From Paramecium tetraurelia (taxonomy: Eukaryota; Ciliophora; Oligohymenophorea; Peniculida; Parameciidae): a stretch of 64,000 bases of DNA. The translations under genes and the position numbers were made by a program. Below are positions 24,909 to 38,507 of the stretch, in pieces; the first letter of the stretch is position 1; every line of letters starts with the position of its first letter. The notes beneath the pieces are model-generated. The model saw nothing but the letters and a program-made list of their open reading frames with translations, was not told where the DNA came from and did no database searches. Location: the NCBI RefSeq assembly GCF_000165425.1, contig NW_001799044.1:54352-118351 (forward strand), written 5' to 3'.

Positions 24909-25401
24909 TGTAAATAAATATATTAAAATATACATAAATTGTGCATACTTAAATTTTATAATAATTTTTCTTAAGTCAATAAATCTTAATATCTCCTTTT
25001 GTCTACATTCTCCTTCCATTCATTAAATATGATCTAATTATGCTTCTGTTTCTATAAAAGTTGGCTAAATATATTATATTTATCATAAAGAATATTTAAA
25101 TTCAAACTTGTGTTTATTCTCAACATTATAATGAAGATATTAGAAGAACATTAGAGAGTGTTAATGAGTGAATCGTGTTTTTGATAGATTAAATAAAGTA
25201 GATCGATTTTGAGGTATAGTTTTATTTAGTTATTGTAAGGACCATATTAAATTTAAATGTAAGTCTTCAATTATTTTGGTCGTTAGGAAGATCCATGATA
25301 ATAGAGTTAAATGCCTACATATTGTATGCAGAAATTAATCAACAAAGTTAATTAAATGTATAAGCTATCCAGAGATAAACTTTAATGTTAATTATTTTTA
25401 A
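24909..25401. other. intergenic region
   Basis: AT-rich. No convincing gene was seen between the LAMTOR4-like stop and the next signal peptide start. Short frames here are probably chance. Confidence 0.45.
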
Positions 25402-28400
25402 ATGATGAAATTGATATTAATGTGGATTATGGTGCAATGTGCGATTGGAATTACAAAAGTTATATCAACCTCATTCACTGAAACCACAACATTCACAGAT
25501 CATGAAGGTAGAAAATTCAAATATTTAAGGTTGGACAATATCAAACACATATAATTTAGGCCATTCATCATGTGGGGGTGTCCAATTGTTCGGTGGTAAC
25601 AATGAGTTTGATCAGTCAACTGGAATAGTCAAACTGTTTTCACTTCCACCTCACTACAAGTTATATCTATCTTTTGTTGTTTATGTGTATAAATTTATTC
25701 AATCGTTTTTAGTATTGATATGACATCTGGCTATACTATAAATGTCTTTTTGGATCAAATGCCTCACCAAATCATTATACCTCTCGCTTCAAGTGATCTA
25801 TGTGGAACATCCCAAGTAGATTAAACTTACAATGTTGCTATAAATTAATTTCATTCTTATCCAACAACCATCATTTCAATATTTGGTTCATAGGATTAGA
25901 CATTGGTAAATTAAAGTTTGAGAGTAGGTTTACTGGGGAATACGTGATTTTGTACTATCAGTAGATACTTGTCCATCAAATTGCGATATTTGTTTTTCAG
26001 GATCCTAAGCTTTTGAATGTTAATAATGGAAACTCTTTCACTCAGCTTGGACTAGCACAGACATGAATGATTTTGATAATGGTGGATGGTACACACAGTC
26101 ACTTGCAGGCCCTACGGAATGCGCTTCAATCCCGATCAAAGGAGGCTACAATAGTATGACAGCAGCAGGATCATTAGATAGATAATTTGTTTTGCCACCT
26201 CACTCCAGTTTATATTTCATATATAGATTTGTCATTATAGACGGTTGGACTGGACAACATGGTAATTTTAAGATAGAAAATGTGAATTTCTATTCTCTTT
26301 ACAATTAAGTTGGAAATTAAAGGAATTTTTGTGGAAATGGGTTGCAACCTGATTAATTTCATATACATGGGATAGAGTATCTTCATGATAAGCCAATCAT
26401 ATCACTCCTCATCACTAGTGACTAGGGGGATTCAACCAAATTTTTTGGAATAAGAGATTTTTATATTTATGTTTGTAAGAATATGTATATTATTATTTAG
26501 ATACACCCTCTTCAAGTTGTGGCGATGGAGTGATTGATGAGAATGAATAATGTGATGATGGAAATACCTATGCATTTGATGGTTGTTTTATTTGTGAGTA
26601 CTCATGTGTAGAGGGATGTTCAACATGCATAAATGGGATGTGCTATGATTGTTAAGATGGATGGATGTTTGATATGCTAAATGATTAATGCATATATTAA
26701 TAGTCTAACAATTAGATTGAGTAGGATCAAATAAGGGACAATCAACTTGATATTCATAATTACTAACTCAATTGTATTTAATTTAATCAACAAACTTAAT
26801 GTATTAAATGTAAATTAGGATATGAATTATTTGAATATTGTTAGCCAGTCTGTGGAGATGGAATTGTGGCAGGTAATGAAGAGTGTGAAATGCCTTAAAA
26901 GAATTGCAATAGTTCTTGCTAATATTAATGTTAAGAAGAGTGCAGTGTCTGTAGTTTTGGTAAATGCCAATAATGCATATCTGGGTATATGTTGTAGATG
27001 TCTGAATGCCTACCGAAATGTGGGGATTATCAAATACAAAAGTAGGAGCAATGTGATGATGGGAATATGGTCAGATTTGAAGGATGCCATAATTGCTAAA
27101 ATGAATGTTAGGATTAGTGTTTACTTTGCGGATTAGGACAATGTTTAATGTGTAAAGAAGGTTGGATATTGGAGAATGGATATTGTGATTCTAAGTGTGG
27201 AGATTAACGAATTGCATAAGGTTTGGAGGAATGTGATGATGGGAATGACATTTAATTTGATGGTTGTTACGAGTGTAAATTAGAATGTCCTGATCAATAA
27301 TGTGCTGTCTGTTATTTGGGTGTTTGTTATAGTTGTCACTTTCCTCTAACTTTGTATAAAGATTAATGTTTGGTTATATGCGGAGATGGACTATTGGCAT
27401 CAGGATATGAAGAATGCGATGATGGGAATGAGATTCCGTATGATGGGTGTTATAAATGCAAGTACCAATGTTATAAGGAATGTAAAATCTGTGATCGTGG
27501 TGTTTGTATGGATGAATGTGATTATGGATATTACTTAGTGAATCAGATATGTGTTCCATATTGTGGAGATGGGATTATTACAATTGATGAACAATGTGAC
27601 GATGCCAATTCTATTGAATACGATGGTTGCCACTAATGTGATTACTCATGTCCTCAAAATTGTAATGTCTGTGAAGAAGGTATATGTTCCAAATGCAATT
27701 TTGGATTCTATCTGAACGATCAAAAGTGTATCACCAAATGTGGAGATGGGTTGATTGGATTCCCAGTTGAAGAATGCGATGATTATAATAAAAACAATTA
27801 AGACGGGTGCGATTCTAATTGTCTAATTGAAATTGATTGGACTTGTACACAACCTTCAGAAGACTCATTTAGTCAATGCTCTTACATGGTTGCTCCATCA
27901 ATGAAACTTACATATATTACCTAAGAGTATAATTTTTAATATGTTGAACTCAGTTTTACTCAAAAAGTCAGATGTTATGTATAGAATTATACATCATTCA
28001 TCAATGCCACTATTATTAATTTCAATGCTGATTCTTATAGAATTAATATCATTGAAACTATGCCAGCTAATTACACCTTGCAATCAGTAATATATGAATT
28101 CAAAATAGAAATATTAGAATAAGTTAAATCTGATATTATTTTGGAAATAGATCTCAATGAATAATTGTATAATGGAATTGAGATGAATTTGATTAAGTTA
28201 TCATCAAGCATCAAATTGAATTAGCCTAAATTACTGGATCAGAATTAACTCACAGTTTCATCATCATTATAAGAAATGAACAAAGTCATTTTATATATCT
28301 CATGTAGCATTGGATTGCTATATTTGATTTTTGGTAAGATTGGTGTATTCCTAGACATATTGGATATCTTATAGTAGTAATCATATCTGAAATATATAAA

Positions 28401-29331
28401 TGTGGAGATCCCACAGAACTTGAAAATGTACTATGAATCCAGCAATGTCATTTCCTTCCAACCATTCTTGCAATTCCTCAATCTTAACACTTTAAGTTCA
28501 AATTACGTGGAATTGCAATACATTGAAGCCAAGTACAAGTTCAAAGAATACGAAGTGAATGCTGACATTACTGCAAATCTTTAACTGTTTTTGATCATCG
28601 TGACAACTGTATTCATTTCTAAATTCATTTTTAAACAACTACTCAGATAACTATATAAAGCCAATATACCAATGATAGAGCAATTCCAATTTAAATTACA
28701 TTCCACATTTACATTGATAATTTCAAAACTCTATTTCAATTTTGCTAAGCAAGGATTACAAGTCATCATTCACTCTAACAGTTTTGATTTGCTCTTCGTC
28801 TCTTGTATTCAACTGAGTGTCAATTGTGATTTGTACAGAACACTTCTGTCAGTGTGGATTATTGTTTTCACAACCCTTGTAATAATACAACCCAAGAAGA
28901 ATAGACAGCAAAATAGTGTTATCATTATTAAGAAACTAACTTACATTATGATTCTGGTGTTTTATCAATCTTGCTAGATAGTTCAATCGATATTGTTGTC
29001 ATTGATTCAAACCTTTTATATGTCATTTTTAATCAGTCAGTAAAAAAGCATGTCTCTTTAATTTTTGAAGTAGTTTATGGCTGAAGGATCGATGCTATTC
29101 ACTCTTGTAATGAACTTTTGCTATTGGGATGAGTTAATGACTTAACTTAATTACCAGAATAAAGTAGATATTTCATGGAGTCAAATTGCATTGTTAACTT
29201 CATCGTTGGCTTCTATCATTTTGGTAGAGACTTACAATTCTTTTTTGAATATTTATAAGAAAGTTTAATAGAAAAAGAAGGGAAAACCTTGTAACTCAAA
29301 GTATCCTTTCGAATAAATGATTGTTTTTTGA
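25402..29331 (+). CDS. Cys-rich repeat, multi-pass surface protein
   Basis: 1,277 residues with introns at 25508-25529 (AAG), 25687-25712, 25906-25927 and 26475-26500 (TAG). A signal peptide (MMKLILMWIMVQCAIG) is followed by two galactose-binding-like units, each with LPPH and a Cys-rich closing segment. From about 26520 there are at least seven repeats of the form CGDG.....E.CDDGN....DGC, each followed by a small Cys knot; this is the Myxococcus-type Cys-rich repeat found in many ciliate surface proteins (family knowledge). After about 27850 comes a non-repeat ectodomain, then five to seven membrane segments (for example LFLIIVTTVFIS, SVWIIVFTTLVII) and a short basic tail. Likely a plasma-membrane receptor or adhesion protein (inference). 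Confidence 0.85.
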
Positions 29332-29393
29332 TTATATATATATATATTTAATAGTTGAATTTTTAAAACTGCTATCGAAATATTATTTTTATT

Positions 29394-30977
29394 ATGGATC
29401 CTATCTTGACCGAGAGTCATAAACTCATTCAATAACAAAAATTCCAATAGGCATTTGCTTTGCTCCAATAAAACGAATCCAAAATACTTTAACAACCACA
29501 ACATCAAAATCAATTTCATTTAAATACTGGGATATGTAGCTTTCGACTTGGAAATTACAAGTAGGCCGTCTCTCATCTTGACTTATGCGACAAGAATGAT
29601 TCGGAGCAAAATGTAACTGCCATTAAATATCTCTTGACTGCCCTTGTTTATGATCAATAGTACGAGAGATGCATGAAGGAGTCAACAATATTTCTAGAAT
29701 ACCAGAATGTCTAAATATTACTCAATGTATACCAGAGTAGAGGTCAATGTCTCTAAGATCAGGGTCTATATTTGGCAGCCATCCAAGAGTTCAAGAAATC
29801 AATTGCCAAAGGAAATAAAAATAACATCGACATCGCCTATTGTTATCTGCAACTGGATGAATTGCAAGATGCAGAGATATTTGTAAATGCATATTCAGAG
29901 AAAGAACAAGGTGATATCCAAGCCCAATTGATTAAAGCTGAACTCCTCTTAAGAACAGCCAGAGAAAAAGAGGGTGCTTAAGTTCTGTACACTGCTTATT
30001 AGTATTACAAATCGAAGTAATTTGGAATTACTGATTACACTCCTAAGGAACTAGAATACATGGAATCCAAATTGAATGAAAGAAATGGAAAATACATTGA
30101 GTCCTTTTATAAAAAGACTAGAACACACAATTTAGATGATGATTCTAAGAATACATTTGTATTATTTGTTAAGGAATTAAATAATAAATAATAGTAGGAA
30201 TTATCAAAACAAATCGAAGAACAAATTAAAAAAGTGCTCTCCAAAACTTAATTATTGAAGATGCATGCTGAAAAAGCAGTAGAGTCACTTTTAGAAGATT
30301 AATAATATAAAGATTATTACGATACCTTTATTCAATGTGTTGAGTCTACTTTTGATCGAGCAAGTGGGTTTGTAAACAGATTCTAAATAAAGACAGATGA
30401 CATTCTCATAACCTTTGGAATAGAATTATTAGCCATGGTTCCCTTGGTTGGTTAAACAGTGTCATCAGTTGTCAACTCTTTATAGGCTGAAATCAGAACT
30501 CTGTAAATTGTTCAGAGATCAACAGCCTTAATCCAAATTGGTAACACTCAAGACGAATTGACATTTTTAATGAAACAAGTTCTCGTCATTGTCCTGTAAG
30601 ATTAGGAAAAACAAAAGGAAATCAAGAACCCTGAAGTCTCAAAGAGTTATTAAAGTTACTTGAGAGATTTCTTGACTTTGAAATTGCAAATCAAAAAATA
30701 ACTAATTAATCAATTGGATGATATCTACATTAAGGAGAAAAATAAATAAGAATTATTAGCAACTAAGGATGCAAGTGAATTACTCGGAGCTTACTTTAGT
30801 TCTGGGTATTTGTCTTTGTTTGAAGATAAGGATGAAGAGAAATTTCCATAAATGTGTGCCGAATTTGTTTTGGCAGAAGGTGATTAAAAGGTGTAATTAA
30901 GAAAGAATGTATCGAAAAAAATAGAAAGATAAAATGATAAATAAATTATTGAAAGTAAATGTTGTGTTATTTATTGA
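29394..30977 (+). CDS. helical-repeat (TPR-like) protein with possible CaaX end
   Basis: Intronless frame of 527 residues, ATG 29394 to TGA 30975. The first 230 residues form paired helices with TPR-like spacing, for example YLAAIQEFKKSIAKGN and AYCYLQLDELQDAEIFVNAY. The remainder is a different helical region with no recognised domain. The protein ends SKCCVIY, so the last four residues CVIY fit a CaaX prenylation box with an adjacent Cys that could be palmitoylated (inference). It lies 62 bases after the surface-protein gene on the same strand. The function is unknown. Confidence 0.75.
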
Positions 30978-31047
30978 ATATCCTATATCCACCTTTGATT
31001 ATTTGTCATATTATATTTATATATTATTATTATCAATAATTGAACTT

Positions 31048-31750
31048 ATGAATAAAATAACAATGAAAGATGAATATGAATAAACAGCCAATTTTTTCTA
31101 TCCTCCAGATCAATTAGGAAATAAATAAAAATTTGTACATTCCAGGAGAATCTTGAAACCCAAGAATACAGTTTCTAATCCTTCTACTTAATTGTAAAAT
31201 ATCTAATTTAATGATGGATTATAGAACGATTTCAAAGCGTAGTTCTGATCATTCAGGTCTACACACTCCTCCTTAGATAAGTGAATTGAGTAAGCGATCA
31301 GAGATCTTAAGGGATTGTGAGATGAAAAAGACTAACAATTATCGAATACTGAGTTCGAATATCAATCAACGACAGAGCTATCCTCAATAGATTAGTTTTA
31401 GAAATGAATTCTTATTTGTAAACGAATAGAAAATAAATTAATTTGCTTAAAGTCCTGTATCGAAGATTAACAAACTGCCTGAAATCTTCAATCACAGAAG
31501 CTCTTGTCAAGGGTTCAAATAGAATTACAGAATCCAGAGCAGTCAGAGCAAAAGAGATACCATAAGTAACTTTACTCATGAATGCCCCAAACAACAATGC
31601 ATACAGGAATTCATGTAACAATTGGAATTAAAACAAACAATTTAGAAATAAAAGTAAACAAAACAGCCTAGTTAACCTATTTCCTTTTTATAAGCAAAAC
31701 AATAAATGAAGATGATAAATCGAATATTTTCAGGCAAACGGGATTCGTGA
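31048..31750 (+). CDS. disordered hypothetical protein
   Basis: 223 residues with one intron of 31 bases (TAG) near 31192-31222 joining two otherwise closed frames. The composition is Ser-, Asn- and Gln-rich with scattered basic residues and no hydrophobic segment, for example TPPQISELSKRSEILRD. I recognise no domain. It ends 14 bases before the convergent kinase gene. Confidence 0.6.
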
Positions 31751-31764
31751 TTATAGTATATATC

Positions 31765-33545
31765 TCATTCCATTGATGATTTTTGTACCTTATAGGAACT
31801 AGCTTTTTTCAATCCCATCTTAGGTGTCTAAGCATTAAGTTTCGATATTGCATCTTCCAAATGAGATGCCTCCTCGTTCACGCAATCATCATCCTTACTC
31901 ATCTGATTGATTTATTATTAAAACGAATTTTTCAAGGCCGTCTTCCTTAAATCCGATTAGTTATTCTTCTTAGCCACTGGTGAATCTAATATAAATAATT
32001 CAAATACTAGCATCCGAATTGATTTACTGCTTAATTGACTAACTGAATTAGCTAAATTTGCTTTACTAAGGTTACGGCTTCTAATCCAACCTAGTGACTG
32101 ATCCATTATTGGACACATTCGAAAACGATCCCATAGTATCAATTCTCCCATTCAAAGCAGGTTGTCTCTACTGTAATTGCATTGATCCAACCTGACTTGG
32201 AGGTCTATATAATCAATTGCAACACTTCTTACCCTTATTACTTTCCTAATCCATAGACGAAGTCCTTTTCGTATTCTCGAAGACTATCTTGAACATCAAT
32301 CAAATCTTGTTCCTTGAAGATCTCTTTGAAGTATGGATGTTTTAGACAATCTTCAGAGGAAACTCTGCCTTTAGGTTCTGGAAATAGCATCTTCTTCAAT
32401 AAATCTACTAATTATAGTGGTGCCTATAAGGATGGACATTGAAATTACTGTTTATATTTATTTTAGATTGTAATTAATCTCGCAATTCTTGTTTGCTCTC
32501 AGAATGGCCTTATAATCAGTTCCTTAGAAGGGTTATCTACCGGTTAAGAGTATGTAGAAGATTACTCCTGCACTAAACACATCGCATTTTTCATCGTAGA
32601 AGGGATCTCCTTCCTTGTATATTAATATTTCAGGAGCAACGAATCCAGGTGTTCCACATCTCTTAAATAGGATATCCTCATTGAGGAAACTGGCTAATCC
32701 AAAGTCTGCGATCACCACATCGGTATCATTATCTTTTTCTTTAAGTAGCAGGTTCTCTGGTTTCAAATCTCGATGGATGCACTTTTTTGAATGCAGATGG
32801 CAGAGTGCTTTCATTAAATTATACATTAATTTTTGGAGATTGGGAGCAGTCAATGGCTATGATTTGACTCTAGATAGTAATTCACCTCCTTTTAAAATAT
32901 CCAATATAAAATAAATGGAATTTTAGGTTTCATAGACTTCATGCAGTCTTACTAGATTTTCTTGATTCAGTCTTCTCATCACCTTAATTTCATTTTCCAA
33001 TGATTCCCTTCCTTTAAATTGTTCTAACATGAATTCTTTGTTAAATGCCTTGACAGCATAATTGATACCAGTAGATTTTTTAGTCGACAAATACACTTTA
33101 GCAAAACTTCCTTTGCCGATCATTTTAGTAACTCCGAATTCGTCATGGAAGGTGGATTGGAGACATCTGTAATTGAGAAGATTCTTGAAGGCAGTGAAAT
33201 CGTCAAGTTTGAGGTCAATATACTTCCCATTTCGAGATAACCTAATGATGTTACCATGCTCATCATGTTTAATTATGTTCATCATGACAACTGTAATTTA
33301 GAGCTAATAAATTGTTTCTTTGTTGAGGTAATATAAATGCTCGTTTCCGAGCTAGATGGTTATTGGTCTCAACTGTTTTGATTTTTTGGCAATCTTATAA
33401 CAATCCTACTGGAATACAATGTTGTCGTTCTATAGATTGATACAAGAATTACATCGTAAATGTCTTGATTCAGAGTCTGCCAAAGAGGCGGAGTCTTAGC
33501 CATCAGTTCTGGATTATCAAAAAACGAAGCGATTTCAGTATTCAT
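31765..33545 (-). CDS. CAMK-like protein kinase with N-terminal extra domain
   Basis: 560 residues after four TAG-ending introns. The first 130 residues form a small beta-rich domain that could be PH-like (for example VFQQDCYKIAKKSK, LGNEHLYYL). The kinase domain has MIGKGSFAKVYL, the ATP-binding Lys in YAVKAF, CIHRDLKPENLLL, ADFGLA, CGTPGFVAPEIL and DVFSAGVIFYILLTGRQPF, so all catalytic residues are present. The tail of about 130 residues is Gln/Ser-rich. The C-terminus lacks EF-hands, unlike CDPKs, although the domain is CAMK-like. It diverges from the tandem-pseudokinase gene with 40 bases between starts. Confidence 0.9.
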
Positions 33546-33585
33546 AATGATATTTTATTAATTTATATTAATATTTATTATATAT

Positions 33586-36500
33586 ATGGGTGCAGCTTGT
33601 GCTAATGCCAAAATGAATTAGACAGTTCCTTTGATAAAAATTACGAATGGAGAAGATCAGACCGAAAAAAAATAAGAAGGCCAGTAATAATAGCAAAGAA
33701 GTACATCTTCTCGAGAACAAAACATTACTAAATTAAGCACACTTTCAAAATAAGTTTCAAACATTTCCTCAGACGGAGTGCCAGTTAGAAAGTAAACAAC
33801 TTCGCGGATGTCCATTTCAGGCGAGGATAGAGAGAAGAAACCGAAGGTTCAAGGGAAAAACCAAGGCCAAGAGTAATTGCTAAAACAAAGAGAATTTATA
33901 CTCGAGAAATTCCTGAATGATATTCAATTGTTGGACAAGCAGTTAATGTCAGACGTCATTCAGATGTTGAGATTCTTCTTGTCTCATTTGGAATAATCCA
34001 ACATCTATTGGACCAAGTAATAAATTCAATACTATCATTAGAGTCTGGTTAATCAACAAAAATGATTACAGCATCGTCGTGGGATTCACCAACAACATAG
34101 GCGAATCCAGAAAAATAAGAATCTTGTACACCAAGCAAATCGAATTAGTGGCTAATCTACTGGACAACTATTTGTTTTTCTAACAATTCGCAAGTTATAA
34201 AATACACGATTTCAGTTTCAGATTGAACAAAAAACACAATAACTTCTACGTCTTTTCTGAATAAGAATATTGCGATGTGTCTTTAGAGAATATTTAATTG
34301 TAACCCGAAGATATCCAACCCTTATTGGAGTATCTCCTAAACACTATATAATATATGCATCAAAATTTCTATGTTCATTCAGGGTAATACATATTTGTAA
34401 TTAAGAATTAAGCCATCCAACGTCTACATGATTTATCATAAATAAAAGGTATTTAAATTAGACTTGAGTTTTTCCGCTTTCAGATTCTCGAGAAGACTCA
34501 TCAAAAATAAAATCAAAGATTTCAGAGCCAATCTAGTCAATGACTTAGAAGATATTGCTATCCTTATTATCAATTCCTTCTACAAAGGCTCGGAAATTAG
34601 ATAACAATTAAAACAAAAGAACATTGATTTTGCCAACATCATTGAGTCCCTCTATCAGAAATAAAAGAATGTCATCGAATCCTACATCAAAGATATTATC
34701 CTATTACTCTACAGGAATAGATAATATCTCTATGATCTCAAAGCAACCGATTACGTTCAATTACTGAAATGCCATTCCACCCCTGAATTGAAAGATCTCA
34801 TCCAAGATACCCCTAGCACCAGTAATAATAATAATAATAATTCTAACACTCATACCAAGAACGTACTATTTGAATACTCCAATAATAAAGTGGTCTTTTA
34901 TCATTTGACATCCACTAGAAACCAAAAGTCATATACTTAATATGAATTGGTTGATCAAAATGGATAATAGATCAATATTATTAAAGGAAGTGCTTACATA
35001 TAGGATAATAAATTTTATTTCGCATATGAAAACATGATTGGCATGATATCCATTAAGCTCAGTTCGGAATAGCTTGAAGATACCTTAGAGATGTTGCAGA
35101 TATCACTCAGATAATACTTGGCAACAAAAGAATAGTAAAAGAAAGAGAGAATCGATTCTGCTTAAAAGAATTACCAACTGCAATTATAAATCAATCAACA
35201 TAGTCCTACAACTTAGATTGAAGACTAATTCAAATTCAGAGATACTGCTCAGACTTAAAAATAACCTAATAAGAATTTCCATGATAGAATTTACTTTACT
35301 CCCTAAAATTTATAAGAAATATTCAGTATTATTGATGTTGAATAACGAAATTACATCACAGCCTAATAATTCTATGATTTCCTACAATAATAAACTGATT
35401 CCATCGACAACTCACTGCTTTAACAACTATTGTTTGATAAGATATAAGAAATCGTACTCTTCTTCTCTGATAAGAATTTGACTTTTCATGAATTCCTCTA
35501 AATATTTTCGTTTAGATCAAAATAACAATTGCCCATCTACAAGAAGATCGTTAAACCTTTGAAATAGGCTTAAAATGTAAAATCGTTTACGATTATTAAC
35601 AATACTGTTCATTATTATGATGGTCAACATTTATATAATGATGACAACCAAATCGAAATAGAATACGACCTTAAATATCTTACCTGTAATCAAAACCAAT
35701 TATTAATTATCGGCATCCAAGATGGTTGTCTATTAATAAATACCTAATACAATTCTATACAGACAGATGTGAAAATCATGTCTGAGTTTGGATTTTACAA
35801 ATTCAATGATCTTTACTTCATTACACAACAAAATGAACTTATCTTGTATTCCCTAAAACAAAAAAGAAGTGTAAAACTCAATATCAATGGGATCTCATCA
35901 TCTTGCAATTTAATTTATCATAAATATTTTATCCTCTATTTAAATGATTAGAATGTTTACAGAATATTTTTATCCTATGATAAATGGTGTATAACATCTT
36001 TCAATGTATTCGAAGTCTTATTTGAACATGGAAGGTTAGATTAAAAAATCAAATTGAAGTAAATAAGCACCAAACAAAATTCCAGTGATGAATTGATTGG
36101 AGTGTATTCCATCAATAAGGTTCATTATCCTATTACAAATCAAACTCCATCATTGTTCAGAATCCTATCGGTTTCAAAAGAACAATAAAACTATATCCTT
36201 ATCTAAAGAATTGTACATGTCGAATTTGAATCATTTGATGAATGCTATTAGGTATGTAAATATTTGGATCCCTATTTATTGGATTTCTTTTTGAGCATGG
36301 AATAATACGATGGAAAATTGAGATTAAATTATATTATAGAAAATTGTGAGCTCATTTAAAAAGAAGACTGTAATTTTAATTTAATCAAGAGATGTGTTAA
36401 GAAATTAAATGAATTAAGATCCCATGATATCTTTGTTTAGGATATGCACCCTAATAATGTATTTATTACTCCAAATTCAGTTATTTTTGCTTCTCTTATA

Positions 36501-37820
36501 TACAAGACCAATATTCCTAGTATTTATTAAGAAAAGTCTGTACCCTTTATGTCCTCATTAGAATATATGGAACCTAAGTCATTTTTGGCATTTACCTAAA
36601 ATTTGACATAAAATTAGATCTTTATTAATCCCAGTAAGGCTAATATTTACAGTTTAGGATTAATATTTTTAAGGCTACTATCAAATTATCAAATTAAAAA
36701 TACTAAAGAATAATAATTTTATTTGATGGAAATAAATTTGGCTCTTTAATAATTTTAATTCCCTAATTTAAAACCATTACTTGAAGAAATGCTAAAAGAG
36801 AATGAAGAATAAAGATATGATTCTTATTAATTAATATAATTTATTAGAAAATATTAAAAATTAAATTAAAAAGAATTGTTCTTTATTTCACAACCATTAT
36901 AATTATTAGAATAATAACAATAAGCTTTATATGGGTATTAAAACAACACAATTTATTAGTATCAGCAAGTATTTAAAATTTACATGAACATTTTATCCAC
37001 TAATTTGTAAGTCTTATGCGTTTAATCGAATGATGAAGGATAATTAATTCTATTAGTTAAATCATTAAATTAAAAAACATACAAATATTTGTTGCTATAC
37101 ATAACCTTATCCTTGAATCAATACGAATAGTAGCAACAACATTCAACCTTAATCTTTGAAGAATTAGTCAACTTCCAAAAATTTGCAGAAGAAGATTAAG
37201 ATGAATATGACAACAACCAATTATAAATTATACAACAGAATTGTTAACATATCTAATCACCTCATGTGGTTACAAAAGAAGTGTAAGTTCCAATATTTGA
37301 TTTACAAAATGTTAATGAATGTACATATTTGATAAATGGAGAAGAACTTTACTTTTTTGGATTTGGAATTACCAATGAAATAAGGCGAGTTGGATCCAGA
37401 GATTGCTTTGTATATATGCCTAAAAGAAACTTATTCAAAAAAGTTGGGTATAGAACGACTTATTATGAAGCTTAAGCCTTAGATTTTGGAGAATATTGGT
37501 TGCTACTAGAGAAAAATTCTAATCATAATAAAATTAGAATTCAGTCAATCACAAAGGCTTAATTTTAATGCACTGAAAGATTAATCAAATTAAAAAATAG
37601 TGAAAAAGTATTTTATTTTAAATACTTACAAAATGTTATCGCCATCTCAAATAACTTGTGTTGGTATATCAATATCGAATCATTTAAAGCATTTGAAATA
37701 TCATGTGATAATATACCCTAATCAATAATCTCAATGCAAAACACCTAAAATAATACAATCTTAACATAGGATGGAGTATCAACATTGTAATTTGATGGTA
37801 ATGTGTTAAAAATATATTGA
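33586..37820 (+). CDS. myristoylated tandem-pseudokinase protein
   Basis: 1,395 residues with only two introns (34017-34041, TAG; 34384-34405, AAG). It starts MGAACANAKM, a good N-myristoylation signal with a nearby Cys for palmitoylation. Pseudokinase 1 (about residues 140-420) keeps the helix pattern and KPSN but has HSG in place of HRD and DLS in place of DFG. A middle region has an EF-hand-like helix pair (FSIIDVEQRNYI) and beta strands. Pseudokinase 2 (about residues 840-1090) has VQDMHPNN for the catalytic loop, YMEPKS for APE and NIYSLGLIFLRLL for the D-x-W/Y-S-x-G helix. A beta-strand region follows. No ATP-binding Lys motif is evident in either domain. It probably acts as a membrane-tethered scaffold or regulator (inference). 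No known family with this arrangement comes to mind. Confidence 0.8.
34384..34405 (+). other. 22-base intron ending in AAG
   Basis: Lies in the tandem-pseudokinase gene. Removal creates YVHSGIKPSNVYM, the expected catalytic-loop region of a kinase fold; leaving it in or choosing another end breaks the frame. Confidence 0.8.
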
Positions 37821-38507
37821 TTTATATTTTATATCAATGGTATTTGAATACTTATTTAATTGTATCTCTTGAAATGGGAGATTTACTTTTAGAATCCAGA
37901 TCTATCATTTCCATTCTTATAATAGTAATTATTTTAATATACTATCATTATGTATATTGGTTATCTATACATCATAATAAGAATTTTTTATTAGAATTAT
38001 TAATATTTATTAAATTGAATTCCTACTTTTAGGTTAATTTATCTTTAAATACACCATTAATCAAATAAAAAGAATAAACTAAATTTAATTTTAGATTCTT
38101 TATAGTTAAGATTATTAATATAATTCTATTTTATTAAAGTTTTCTATTGAAGGTTTGTGTTTGCTATTAGTTGTTTTTGATATTGATTGAAAGATTTAGC
38201 TGTGTTAAATACTGTTTTATGTTTTTTTCATTCAAAGTAACAGAACTATATAAATATACTATTAATCAAAGGATAAAGAATCTTATTTATCTTCTCTACC
38301 ATTCTTGATTACTATCAAATGATTATCATTATTATTAATCCTGTGTTTAAATAAAAAATTTAAATTTATGAATTCTTCTATTATATAAACTTATAGCTAT
38401 ATAATATCCTTACATAATAGTCCCAAATTGAAGAAGATTTGAATTTATTAGATCAAAACGCTAATTTATAGATTTGATGACACTTATAAATTATTCCTAA
38501 TAAGAAA
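37821..38507. other. intergenic, possible exon remnants
   Basis: Very AT-rich. A few short plus-strand stretches look protein-like, for example around 38470-38520 (IYRFDDTYKLFLIRKWK), but no start, stop and introns join them. They could be an upstream exon of the next gene. Confidence 0.35.

Noticed and set aside
29335-29350. TA dinucleotide run as a possible DNA-elimination boundary or microsatellite element
   Set aside because: It is a short TA tract in a 62-base intergenic gap and lacks inverted ends; such runs are expected in this composition.
33017-33120. Possible inactive status of the kinase at 31765-33545
   Set aside because: The ATP-binding Lys, HRD, DFG and APE motifs are all present, so it is called active, unlike its divergent neighbour.
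37817-38095. Possible small membrane protein or extension of the tandem pseudokinase
   Set aside because: The pseudokinase frame closes cleanly at TGA 37818 with exon lengths in whole codons, and the following text is hydrophobic AT-rich noise.
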